Assembly (NCBI GenBank): GCA_964649665.1
Contig: CAZYPU010000015.1
Location: forward strand, 1 to 22,642
Source of the DNA: CAZYPU01 sp964649665
GTDB lineage: Bacteria; Omnitrophota; Gorgyraeia; JABMRN01; RBG-13-46-9
Direction: 5' to 3'
DNA: 22,642 nucleotides
In this document: piece by piece, positions 14,478 through 21,831 of the stretch
Layout of the letters: each line of letters begins with the position of its first letter
Numbering within the stretch: position 1 is the stretch's first letter
Made by a program: the position numbers and the translations under genes
The notes under the pieces: model-generated
Told to the model about the DNA's origin: nothing
Seen by the model: only the letters and a program-made list of their open reading frames with translations
The model's database searches: none

Positions 14478-15530
14478 AGGATTAGAAGGCGCCTCAGGAT
14501 TACGGTTCGGCAACATCTCCGAAAATACGCGTAAAACGTCGTCAACTGTTATAGCATCCATGCACTTATAATTTTTGCATGCGAGGTCATAACACGGAAT
14601 TTCGCAGCCCACGTCTTTCTGTATCACCCTGTAATTTGCGCTGCCGTAAGGGCCCGTAAGAGCGGGGGATGTCGGCCCGAACAACGCTATTACCTTTGAC
14701 TTCACAGCCGAGGCTATGTGCATGGGGCCCGTATCGCCTGATATGACGAAGTCCGCCCTTTCCATAAGCGCGCCGAGTTCTCCCAAATCAGTTCTGCCGG
14801 CAAGGATTATGAGAGAGCGCTTCATTCTCTCTTTTATGCGCCCTGCCATTTCCAGGTCCTTTTTCGCTCCCGCGACAACCACTTTAGCGCCGTATTTTGT
14901 TATGAGCCCGTCTGCCAGGCGGGCGAAGTTCGCCTCGCTCCAGCGCTTAGGCTCCCAGTTCGCCCCTGGATTAATAACAACCATGAGGCCTTCCTTTTTA
15001 ACGCCTTCCCCGGCGAGCTCTTCCTCAATATATTTGCGTTCTTTATCCGTTACAAAAAATTCGTAGTTTTTATCAAGTATATCACATCCAAGTTCGCGGG
15101 CAATCCGCAGAAAATACTCCACCTTGTGCGCCGGCGCCTCCGGCGGATCGACAGGGCGCGTAAGAAGAGCCTTGCGTTTTTTTGTCGCGTAGCCGGCGCG
15201 TTCACCGATTCCCGCCAGACGCGTCATGAGCGCTTTTGTAAAAGACCTGTGCAAAAGCACGGCGAGATCAAATTTTTTCTTCCGTATAAGCGATACAAGG
15301 CGCGCCTTTCCGGCAAGGCTTCTGTGTTTCCCTTTCTCGTCGTAAATTATTAGTTCGTTTATCCGGGGATTGTGCTCCAGTATTTCTTTTGCGCGGGGAT
15401 CAAGCATGCAAGCGATATAAGCGCCTTTGAATTTTCGGCGCATGGCTTTTATGAGGGGCGTAGAAAACAGGACGTCGCCGAGCCAGTTTACTTCTACTAT
15501 AAGTATGCGCTTATATTGCCTGTCACTCAT
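14436..15530 (-). CDS. GT9 heptosyltransferase-like glycosyltransferase with repeat-encoded tail
   Basis: A 364-residue GT9 enzyme. ILIVEVNWLGDVLFSTPLIKA is the N-terminal signature, followed by NPGANWEPKRW, ISGDTGPMHIASAV and LFGPTSPALTGPYG, with the CEIPC…C…CM cysteine pattern near the end. NWLGD resembles lipopolysaccharide heptosyltransferase II (WaaF), so transfer of a heptose to the inner core is likely. The normal domain ends near VLRVFSEMLP; the last 23 or so residues (NRNPEAPSNP… to the stop) are read from palindromic repeat DNA, which also gives the TAA stop. Only a weak GGA precedes the ATG at 15530. It lies 31 bases after the deacetylase gene. Confidence 0.92.
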   Translation of the reverse strand: MSDRQYKRILIVEVNWLGDVLFSTPLIKAMRRKFKGAYIACMLDPRAKEILEHNPRINELIIYDEKGKHRSLAGKARLVSLIRKKKFDLAVLLHRSFTKALMTRLAGIGERAGYATKKRKALLTRPVDPPEAPAHKVEYFLRIARELGCDILDKNYEFFVTDKERKYIEEELAGEGVKKEGLMVVINPGANWEPKRWSEANFARLADGLITKYGAKVVVAGAKKDLEMAGRIKERMKRSLIILAGRTDLGELGALMERADFVISGDTGPMHIASAVKSKVIALFGPTSPALTGPYGSANYRVIQKDVGCEIPCYDLACKNYKCMDAITVDDVLRVFSEMLPNRNPEAPSNPCHPEAPRRGAEGS

Positions 15531-15561
15531 CGTCTTTCGTCCGTCGTAACGTTATCCCCCG

Positions 15562-16380
15562 TCAATCTTCATCCCTGTGTTCTTTTATAAACGTGTAGTA
15601 GCCGCTTGTTTCTATCAGGAATACCAGCAAATTATTCGATGTCATGGAGATCCTTACCCGTTTAAGGGCGTAGGGGTCGCGGCTGGAATATTTCTTTCCC
15701 GGATTTGTCGCTACCGCGCCTATGTAACCGGCCTCTTCGGCTATTTTTTCTATTTTTTTACTAAATCCGCCCAGCGGGTAGGAAAGCGTCTCTATCCTGC
15801 TCGCCGTACGGATTTCCAGTATTTTTTTCGAATTAACAAGCTCCGCGCGAACCTGTGCCTCGCTTAAAGAAGGAAGCCACCTGTGCGATACCGTGTGGCT
15901 CCCTATGGATATACCGTCTTCCCGCATGATTTTTATTTCGTTCCAATCGAGAAATTTTTCTTTCCCCACAAAATCCGTAACGACGAATATCGTGGCCGGG
16001 AAGTTATATCTTTTAAGGGCCGGGTAAGCGTAAAAGAAATTGTTTTTCACGCCGTCATCAAATGTTATCGCTACTGTTTTGCGCGGTATCCTTTCGCCCC
16101 TTTTTATTTTCTCTGCAAACTCATCCAGGGGTATAACCTTATATCCGTGGTCACTCAGGAATTTCATCTGTTTCGCAAACGCCCCGGGGAGAACATTCAG
16201 CTTCGGGTCGTAGCCGTCGAGTGAGGTGCCATTCTTACCCACAGAATGGTACATGAGGATAGCCGGGACGTATATTGCGTCTAAAAAAAGCTTTCCCGCC
16301 AAAAAAGAGACGGCGAGAGCCGCCGCAACAATTGCGATTATACGTTTTCTATTTCTTCCGGCACGCTTTCTTGTAGACAT
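15562..16380 (-). CDS. Membrane-anchored polysaccharide deacetylase (CE4)
   Basis: A 272-residue protein with a basic N-terminus, one transmembrane segment (about 14-33) and a periplasmic NodB-homology domain. TFDDG (106-110) holds the catalytic base Asp108 and metal-binding Asp109; SHTVSH gives His162 and His166. YPLGGFSK stands in for the third motif, with a Gly where many members have another residue. It removes N- or O-acetyl groups from a glycan, most likely a cell-surface sugar made by the flanking transferases; peptidoglycan is an alternative. I chose the ATG at 16380, which has AAAGGAG with a six-base spacer; a TTG one codon earlier is less likely. It overlaps the GT4 gene by 32 bases. 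Confidence 0.92.
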   Translation of the reverse strand: MSTRKRAGRNRKRIIAIVAAALAVSFLAGKLFLDAIYVPAILMYHSVGKNGTSLDGYDPKLNVLPGAFAKQMKFLSDHGYKVIPLDEFAEKIKRGERIPRKTVAITFDDGVKNNFFYAYPALKRYNFPATIFVVTDFVGKEKFLDWNEIKIMREDGISIGSHTVSHRWLPSLSEAQVRAELVNSKKILEIRTASRIETLSYPLGGFSKKIEKIAEEAGYIGAVATNPGKKYSSRDPYALKRVRISMTSNNLLVFLIETSGYYTFIKEHRDED

Positions 16381-17458
16381 CAATGACTCCTTTAGTCATG
16401 CCATCCAGCGAAAATTTCTTCTCCACCAGGGCCCTTCCCATACCGGCCAGCGAAACGCTCAACTCATTATCTCTAAAAATCCTCATTATCGCTTCCTTCA
16501 GCGCATGCGTATCCTTGGAGGGAACGAGAATGCCGGTTACACCGTTTTCTATAACGGAGGAAACGCCGCCTACGTCGGAGGCAACGCACGGTTTGCCGGC
16601 GGCCATGGCTTCAAGAAGTGAAAGCCCCAGCCCTTCTTCCAGAGAATAAAAGACAAAAACGTCTATAATTGATAAAAATCTCTGCGTCCGGGTCGTGTTT
16701 AGCGCGAAGAACACGCTTGTCGCGATGCCCAGTTTTTCGGCAAGTCCCTTCAGGTACGCTTTTGACGGGCCCTCGCCGACCAGAAGAAGCTTCGCTTCGG
16801 GCATCTCGCGAAGTATATCCTTCATGGCCAACAAAAGATAATTAAGGCCCTTGACCGGTGAAAGCCTCGATACGGAGCCAATAACGGGGGACCTGTCAAA
16901 ACCCAGATTAACCCTCAGGGCTTTCTTTTCATCCTCCCCAGTACCGGCGGTGGAAAACGCGCCGGCGTCCACGCCGTTATATATCAGAAAAACGCTTTTT
17001 TTATCAACTTCTAAATCTTTTATCAGATGGCTCTTCACGGCATCGCTTATGGCTATAACATGGTTTCCCCAGGCGCCGAATACCTTTCTTGAAATCCTTC
17101 TTTTCTTGAAAAAACCGTGGCACGTGCTGACGTAGGAAGCGGGGGTAAATTTTGAAAGCAGGTACGCAAGCACCTGCGTAACCCTCGTCTGGGCGTGTAT
17201 CACGTCGATCTTATTTTTCCTTACGAATTTAAGCAGCCGCAAAAATGTAAAAAAAAGTTTCGGGTGAAATTCGAATTTTGTTTTTACGGCGACCTGTAAA
17301 TGAGCGATGCCGTCTTTTTCCAGCGCGCTTACAAGCTCGCCGCCGCCTGAGGCAACATGCACCGAAATGCCGTTCTTTTTCAGGGCCCCGGCAAGTGTCA
17401 CGGTATAAACCGCAACCCCGCCTATATTGAGGTGTGTTGTCAGTAATAGTACTTTCAT
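16349..17458 (-). CDS. GT4 glycosyltransferase
   Basis: A 369-residue GT-B enzyme. The N-terminus MKVLLLTTHLNIGGVAVY has the glycine-rich acceptor-side loop. IGSVSRLSPVKGLNYLL and EGPSKAYLKGLAEKLG belong to the nucleotide-sugar domain, and EEGLGLSLLEAMAAGKPCVA contains an intact EX7E motif. It likely transfers a sugar from a nucleotide donor to an envelope glycan on the cytoplasmic face. I chose the ATG at 17458, with GGGAG nine bases upstream; the longer frame to 17500 merely translates a palindromic repeat. The 3' end overlaps the deacetylase. Confidence 0.93.
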   Translation of the reverse strand: MKVLLLTTHLNIGGVAVYTVTLAGALKKNGISVHVASGGGELVSALEKDGIAHLQVAVKTKFEFHPKLFFTFLRLLKFVRKNKIDVIHAQTRVTQVLAYLLSKFTPASYVSTCHGFFKKRRISRKVFGAWGNHVIAISDAVKSHLIKDLEVDKKSVFLIYNGVDAGAFSTAGTGEDEKKALRVNLGFDRSPVIGSVSRLSPVKGLNYLLLAMKDILREMPEAKLLLVGEGPSKAYLKGLAEKLGIATSVFFALNTTRTQRFLSIIDVFVFYSLEEGLGLSLLEAMAAGKPCVASDVGGVSSVIENGVTGILVPSKDTHALKEAIMRIFRDNELSVSLAGMGRALVEKKFSLDGMTKGVIDVYKKACRKK

Positions 17459-17472
17459 ATTCAGCTGCTCCC

Positions 17473-17532
17473 TGTCATCCTGAGGGCCGGAGCTTACCAT
17501 GAGCCGAGCGAAGGGGGGCCCTAAGAATGACG
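17473..17532. repeat. Short palindromic repeat between GT4 genes
   Basis: A 60-bp degenerate copy: TGTCATCCTGAGGGCC at one end, GGGCCCTAAGAATGACG at the other, with the GAAGGATC centre mostly lost. Its left end abuts the GGGAG of the GT4 gene at 17458. Confidence 0.75.
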
Positions 17533-17535
17533 GCG

Positions 17536-19638
17536 TTACATCTTCAAAAGTTTAACTATCTCCTCGTAAACTTCATCCGGCTTAATAGCCCTCATGCAGT
17601 TATTGCGCTTTAGGCAACGCCTGCTGTAACACGGACTGCATTTGAACTTTTTCCTTAAAACTACGCACGGCTTCCCGGAGGGCACCAGGTGCCTTCTTGG
17701 GTCTGTCGGCCCAAAAAGTGCCGCAAAGGGCGTATCAACGCTCGCGGCCACGTGCAGCGGCGCGCTATCGGAACTTAAAAGAAGGTCGCATCTTTTCACA
17801 AGAGACGCAAGGCGCGGTATATTGGTCCTGCCCAACGCGTCAATGGGTTTGCATTTCGCGCGTTTCAGAAATTTATTCGCGAGGGGGCGTTCTTTTTCGA
17901 GGCCGATCAATAGAACGCGAATACCGAAATTCCCGGCGAGTTTATTGCAGACCTCGGCAAAATATTCCGGCGGCCACAGTTTCGTGGCCCGGCCGGCGCT
18001 TGCGCCGAGACTTAGGGCTATAATTTTCTGGCCGGCTTTCAGCCAGTGGGACTTCAGAAAATTATCCGCCCACTCTTCGTCCTCTTTTGAGGGCCAGAGC
18101 TCCAGGGTTTTATCTATCTTATATATCCCCAGAAGACCCAGCACCTTCAGCTGGTGCTCCACCGGGTCAACGGGAAATCCGGAATCTTTGATCTTCCTGT
18201 TCAGTAAAAAACTCAACTTTCCGTTGTCATAGCCGTACCTCTTCGGTACACATGACAGGAATGCGAGCATGTGACTTTTTTTATTGTTCTGGAAATCTAT
18301 CGAGATATCAAAATTCTCGGCGCGCAACTTTCTCAGGATACGCAGAAAACCCGCCGGTGAACGATCCCTTCCCTTAAGATCACATACAATAATATCGTCG
18401 ATAAAAGGGGAATTCGCAAAAACTTCCCTGTTATCCATACCGACAAGGACTTTTATCTTTGCTTTCGGAAACCTCTTCCTTATGGCGCGAAGCGACGGGA
18501 CCGCCAGTATCGCGTCCCCGAGCGCGCCTATCTTTATGACCAATACGCCAAAACTCGAGAGCGCTTCTTCGTAAAGATCCAACGTGGATCCCATTACCTT
18601 TTTTATGCCGTATTTCTGTTTTAGGAGTTTTTCCGCTTCGCTGGCCGTATCTTTTTTTAGCTTTTCATCCTTATACAAACCGACTACCGCCTTTGCCACC
18701 TCGCCGGGGGAGGCGCGGGACGTTAAAAAAGCTTTTTCGTTATCCTGCGCGTAATCCTGTATCCATTCAGCGCGCGTCGTAAGCACCGGTATACCACGCG
18801 CCCAGGCCTGCAGTAAAAGTTTCGGCGAGGTATTCACGTCCGCGTCAAGCAGCATAAGCAAATCCAGCTCGGATAGAAATTTCGGCATCTTTTCCCTCGG
18901 CATAAGCATAACAACACTGTCCAGCGAATACCTTCTCACAAGAAGCCTGAATTTTTCTAATTCCCGCTTTTTTTCGTCCGGCGCGCTATCAACCAGAAAA
19001 ACCCTTATCCTGTTTATCGTCCTGGAAGCAATCGAAACGGCCTTTATGAAGTCCTCCGCTTCATGCGATGAAAGCGGTAAACTTGCGCCGACGGTGAAAA
19101 ATTTTCGGCGGGGAGCGGCTTCATTATCAGGTTTAATCCCGGAAAAAGACCTGTCCTCACATGATACAAACGGCGGTATAATGTGTATCTTATCGCGCCG
19201 GAGAAAGCCCTTTTTCATAAGACGCCGGGCCGCGCTTTCGCAGAAACAGATTACGCGCTTTGCCCAGAATTGCGGCCTTGCGGTAAAACCCCCGCCGCAA
19301 TGGCCATATACCGTAGTAATAAACGTGCGCTCGGTAAGGCGGCTTGCAAAAAATGACACAATGGATGAGGCGGGGCACCTCGCGTGCACGATGTGGATAT
19401 CTTCTTTTCGAATAAGCCGCGAAAGTTTAAAAATAACTATCGGCATTACAAAAATATTCGGCGTAATCCCAATCGTGTAATGACGCGCGCCGACTTCGTC
19501 TATTTTTCTCACGGATGCGCTTTTTTGCGAGGCCACAACAGCCTTGTGGCCGTTGAGCACGAGAAACCGCGTAGAAGCAATGACGTCTTCGGCGGCATCA
19601 CCTGTATCCAGCCCGGAAATTACCTGAAGTATGTTCAT
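17536..19638 (-). CDS. GT4-like and GT9 fusion glycosyltransferase
   Basis: A 700-residue protein. Residues 1 to about 366 look like a GT4 enzyme (MNILQVISGLDTGDAAEDV start, VHARCPASS, YGHCGGGF). In place of the EX7E motif it reads NTSPKLLLQAW, with both glutamates replaced (Asn and Gln). Residues about 367-700 form a GT9 domain: VLVIKIGALGDAILAVPSLRAI, SSDSAPLHVAASVD, LFGPTDPRR and the CSPC…C…CM pattern. The join has no repeat-derived linker, so this is a real fusion. I chose the ATG at 19638, with GAGG about four bases before it; the frame runs 26 codons further up but into IS-like sequence. The GT9 half is probably active; the GT4-like half may be altered. Confidence 0.88.
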   Translation of the reverse strand: MNILQVISGLDTGDAAEDVIASTRFLVLNGHKAVVASQKSASVRKIDEVGARHYTIGITPNIFVMPIVIFKLSRLIRKEDIHIVHARCPASSIVSFFASRLTERTFITTVYGHCGGGFTARPQFWAKRVICFCESAARRLMKKGFLRRDKIHIIPPFVSCEDRSFSGIKPDNEAAPRRKFFTVGASLPLSSHEAEDFIKAVSIASRTINRIRVFLVDSAPDEKKRELEKFRLLVRRYSLDSVVMLMPREKMPKFLSELDLLMLLDADVNTSPKLLLQAWARGIPVLTTRAEWIQDYAQDNEKAFLTSRASPGEVAKAVVGLYKDEKLKKDTASEAEKLLKQKYGIKKVMGSTLDLYEEALSSFGVLVIKIGALGDAILAVPSLRAIRKRFPKAKIKVLVGMDNREVFANSPFIDDIIVCDLKGRDRSPAGFLRILRKLRAENFDISIDFQNNKKSHMLAFLSCVPKRYGYDNGKLSFLLNRKIKDSGFPVDPVEHQLKVLGLLGIYKIDKTLELWPSKEDEEWADNFLKSHWLKAGQKIIALSLGASAGRATKLWPPEYFAEVCNKLAGNFGIRVLLIGLEKERPLANKFLKRAKCKPIDALGRTNIPRLASLVKRCDLLLSSDSAPLHVAASVDTPFAALFGPTDPRRHLVPSGKPCVVLRKKFKCSPCYSRRCLKRNNCMRAIKPDEVYEEIVKLLKM

Positions 19639-19668
19639 AGTACCTCTATCCTTCGTATCTTTCAGTAG

Positions 19669-19727
19669 TGTCAAGATAATTGGGCACTTTGTTTCTCCGT
19701 CATTGAAAGTGTCCACAATATTTTACA
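19669..19727. repeat. Imperfect 22-bp inverted repeat, IS-end-like (copy 2)
   Basis: Left arm 19669-19690 begins TGTCAAGATAATTGGGCACT and the right arm 19706-19727 reads inverted as TGTAAAATATTGTGGACACT. The arms agree at about 14 of 22 positions, mainly at the ends, with 15 bases between. The left arm repeats the motif at 4928-4947. It looks like two insertion sequence ends left facing each other after loss of the middle. Confidence 0.5.
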
Positions 19728-19759
19728 TTATCTATCTTTTCTGAGTAGTTCCGTACTCT

Positions 19760-19787
19760 TGTCATTCCGGGGCGCCTCAGGGTGACA
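19760..19787. repeat. Minimal palindromic repeat fragment
   Basis: A 28-base remnant with only the two ends left: TGTCATTCC, then GGCGCCTCAGGGTGACA. It lies in the gap between the acyltransferase stop (19816) and the next gene. Confidence 0.65.
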
Positions 19788-19815
19788 AAAAAAAGCTCTC
19801 GGGAAAACTCCCATT

Positions 19816-21831
19816 CTATACCCCCAACCGCCACATGTGCATATATACCTCATGCATATCCCGCGGCAATGGGCGAGTTTTGATTTTTTTCAGATTCTCG
19901 TATATTGCGTCCGAAATTTTACCGGGCTCGGCAAGGGTTATGTATCCTTTTTTCTCCAGGCCGCGCAGCATTCTTTCAAATTTCGACTTGTTTTTTCTCT
20001 TTCTTTTCAGCCTGAAAACGATAACCACCTTGCCGCTCTGGACGGCTTCGGAAACCATCGAAGCGCTCTCACCGGAAACTATCACCGCGTCGCTGAGGCC
20101 GAGGATGCCGTTAACTGCGTGGGGAATATTTTTTTCATTCGCTATTACAAGAAGCCCACAGCGCCTCTCGGACGAAAGCCTCGCCTTTACCGCTTTCTCC
20201 GCTTCGGCGGGGGTCCTTCGCGAAGTCGTAAATAAAAGGTCGGCATCCGATCTTTCGGAGGCGCTGACGACACCGTTCAATAGTTTTTCTGTTATCTCCG
20301 GCGTAAGGGCAAAATCGGAATTATCCCCGCCCAAAAGAACTCCGATGGTTCGACGCGGCTGCCTTTGGCGGCCTTGCTCACCATCGGTCCCGGTCGAAAC
20401 CGAAGGACCGATCCTTCGCGAGCTTCTTAACTGCACGAGGCCGGAAATCACGCCCGAGGCCGTCTTCATGCGCTCTTCATCTATCAGATTGGGTACGATC
20501 TCCGTTCTTATCACGTGGGGCCCGGCGCGTCCAATTACGCGGTCGTGACGCGGCAGGACCACCATGTCGAACTTATTAAATCCCAGTATTGAGGGCCTCA
20601 TTATCGCGGCGCTTTTGGCATTATTTTCTATGGAAAAAAATCTGTTTACGGCCGCCGTGGCGGAGCCGCAGCTTACGACCACATCGGCGTATCTTTTCAT
20701 CAGGTCATTGTAGGAATCCCCCCTCAGGCAGAACCGCAGGCAGCGCATGCAGCCCTGGCAGGCCCTTCCGGAAAAAATACCGCAAAGCTGAAGAAGTATT
20801 TTCGTAAATCTATTTTTGAATTTAATATCTACCACTTCCACCCGGGTATCCTCTTCGCCATAATCGGATTTTTTCCTGTACCGTTTCAGCTCCCCGCAAA
20901 CAGCCAGGGCCTGGTTGAGGTGGCCCGCTTTTCCATCATTTAATACAACAACTTTTTTAAGCGACGACGCCTTCCACCTCTTGTGGAGCCATAGCCACTG
21001 GTCCGGATACGTTGTAATGTATTTCTCCAGCAGTTTATTGTATCTCTCCAGATACGGCCTTACGTCTTCGCCCTTTTTGATCCCGATGGGCTCGCCGATT
21101 ATCAGCTTGTGGTAAGGGCCCCTTATGCGCGCCATAAAGGCCGGCAATATGAAAGCGCCTGTTTTCGCGGCTATTCTTGCCGTCCCCGGAGCCGTGGCGG
21201 CGGGCCTTCCGAAAAATTCTATCTGCTCGCCCGTTTTTCCCGCATTTTGGTCGCCCAGCATTCCTATGATTTTGCCCCCGCGCAATGCCTTCACGATATA
21301 CTTTATCGTGATACCCTTTGTCACAATGATAAGGCCCTTTGACCGGCGTAGCCTATTCAAAAGGTTATCCAGCCTTTTCATGTTCTGTTCCCTGGCAAGG
21401 ACAATGAGCGGAAAACCCATGAGGGCGCTTACTACCCCGGAAAGTTCCCAGTTTCCGAAATGCGCCGTCAGTAATATCACTCCGTCCGGATGGTTTTTGA
21501 TTTTATATAAATTTTCGGCGCCTACTATCTCAACATGCTTATCTATGTACTTTCTGTTTACTTTTGTGAGCGAGATAATTTCAAAAAAGACCTGGACGAG
21601 GCTCTGATACACCTTCTTGGTAAGTTTTTTAAGTTCGGCCGGAGATTTATTTCCGCAAAAAGCGGCCCTCAGGTTTGCGTAGGCGATAATTCTTCTCGGC
21701 CTGTTCAAAAAATATACGATTATCGAGCAGCGTCTCGCAAGCCATAGCGTGAATTCCATGGGGAGCAAATGAAAGACCATGTTAAGCGCCCTGACCAGAC
21801 ACGCGCATATGTAATCAAGTAAGGAGCGCAT
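19816..21831 (-). CDS. Lipid A acyltransferase (LPLAT) fused to ELM1-like domain
   Basis: A 671-residue protein. Residues 1 to about 287 are an LpxL/HtrB-type acyltransferase that adds a secondary acyl chain to lipid A at the inner membrane; HFGNWE (124-129) is the HX4D/E catalytic motif and DQNAGKTG…FFGRPAATAPGTA its partner. Residues about 293-671 match the ELM1 (DUF1022) family: VVLNDGKAGHLNQA, LLGGDNSDFALTPE and VSGESASMVSEA, a glycosyltransferase-B-like fold of uncertain function. A CxxCxxCxxxC set (Cys358, 361, 364, 368) sits in this half. A basic linker (about 469-494) is partly encoded by a DNA hairpin. The start overlaps lpxK by 17 bases and has only a weak ribosome binding site. Confidence 0.9.
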   Translation of the reverse strand: MRSLLDYICACLVRALNMVFHLLPMEFTLWLARRCSIIVYFLNRPRRIIAYANLRAAFCGNKSPAELKKLTKKVYQSLVQVFFEIISLTKVNRKYIDKHVEIVGAENLYKIKNHPDGVILLTAHFGNWELSGVVSALMGFPLIVLAREQNMKRLDNLLNRLRRSKGLIIVTKGITIKYIVKALRGGKIIGMLGDQNAGKTGEQIEFFGRPAATAPGTARIAAKTGAFILPAFMARIRGPYHKLIIGEPIGIKKGEDVRPYLERYNKLLEKYITTYPDQWLWLHKRWKASSLKKVVVLNDGKAGHLNQALAVCGELKRYRKKSDYGEEDTRVEVVDIKFKNRFTKILLQLCGIFSGRACQGCMRCLRFCLRGDSYNDLMKRYADVVVSCGSATAAVNRFFSIENNAKSAAIMRPSILGFNKFDMVVLPRHDRVIGRAGPHVIRTEIVPNLIDEERMKTASGVISGLVQLRSSRRIGPSVSTGTDGEQGRQRQPRRTIGVLLGGDNSDFALTPEITEKLLNGVVSASERSDADLLFTTSRRTPAEAEKAVKARLSSERRCGLLVIANEKNIPHAVNGILGLSDAVIVSGESASMVSEAVQSGKVVIVFRLKRKRKNKSKFERMLRGLEKKGYITLAEPGKISDAIYENLKKIKTRPLPRDMHEVYMHMWRLGV
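20383..20412. repeat. 30-bp hairpin inside the ELM1 coding region
   Basis: ATCGGTCC (20383-20390) pairs with GGACCGAT (20405-20412), and CGGT-cgaa-ACCG nests inside. It encodes about ten residues (474-483) of a low-complexity linker just before the GGDNSDF motif. Confidence 0.6.

Noticed and set aside
14354..14545. Minus-strand frame spanning the GIY-YIG start and GT9 tail
   Set aside because: Composed of repeat DNA and overlaps two supported genes.
17681..17693. GGCACCAGGTGCC palindrome in the GT4-GT9 gene
   Set aside because: Short, coding for ordinary residues, and arranged differently from the palindrome at 20-34.
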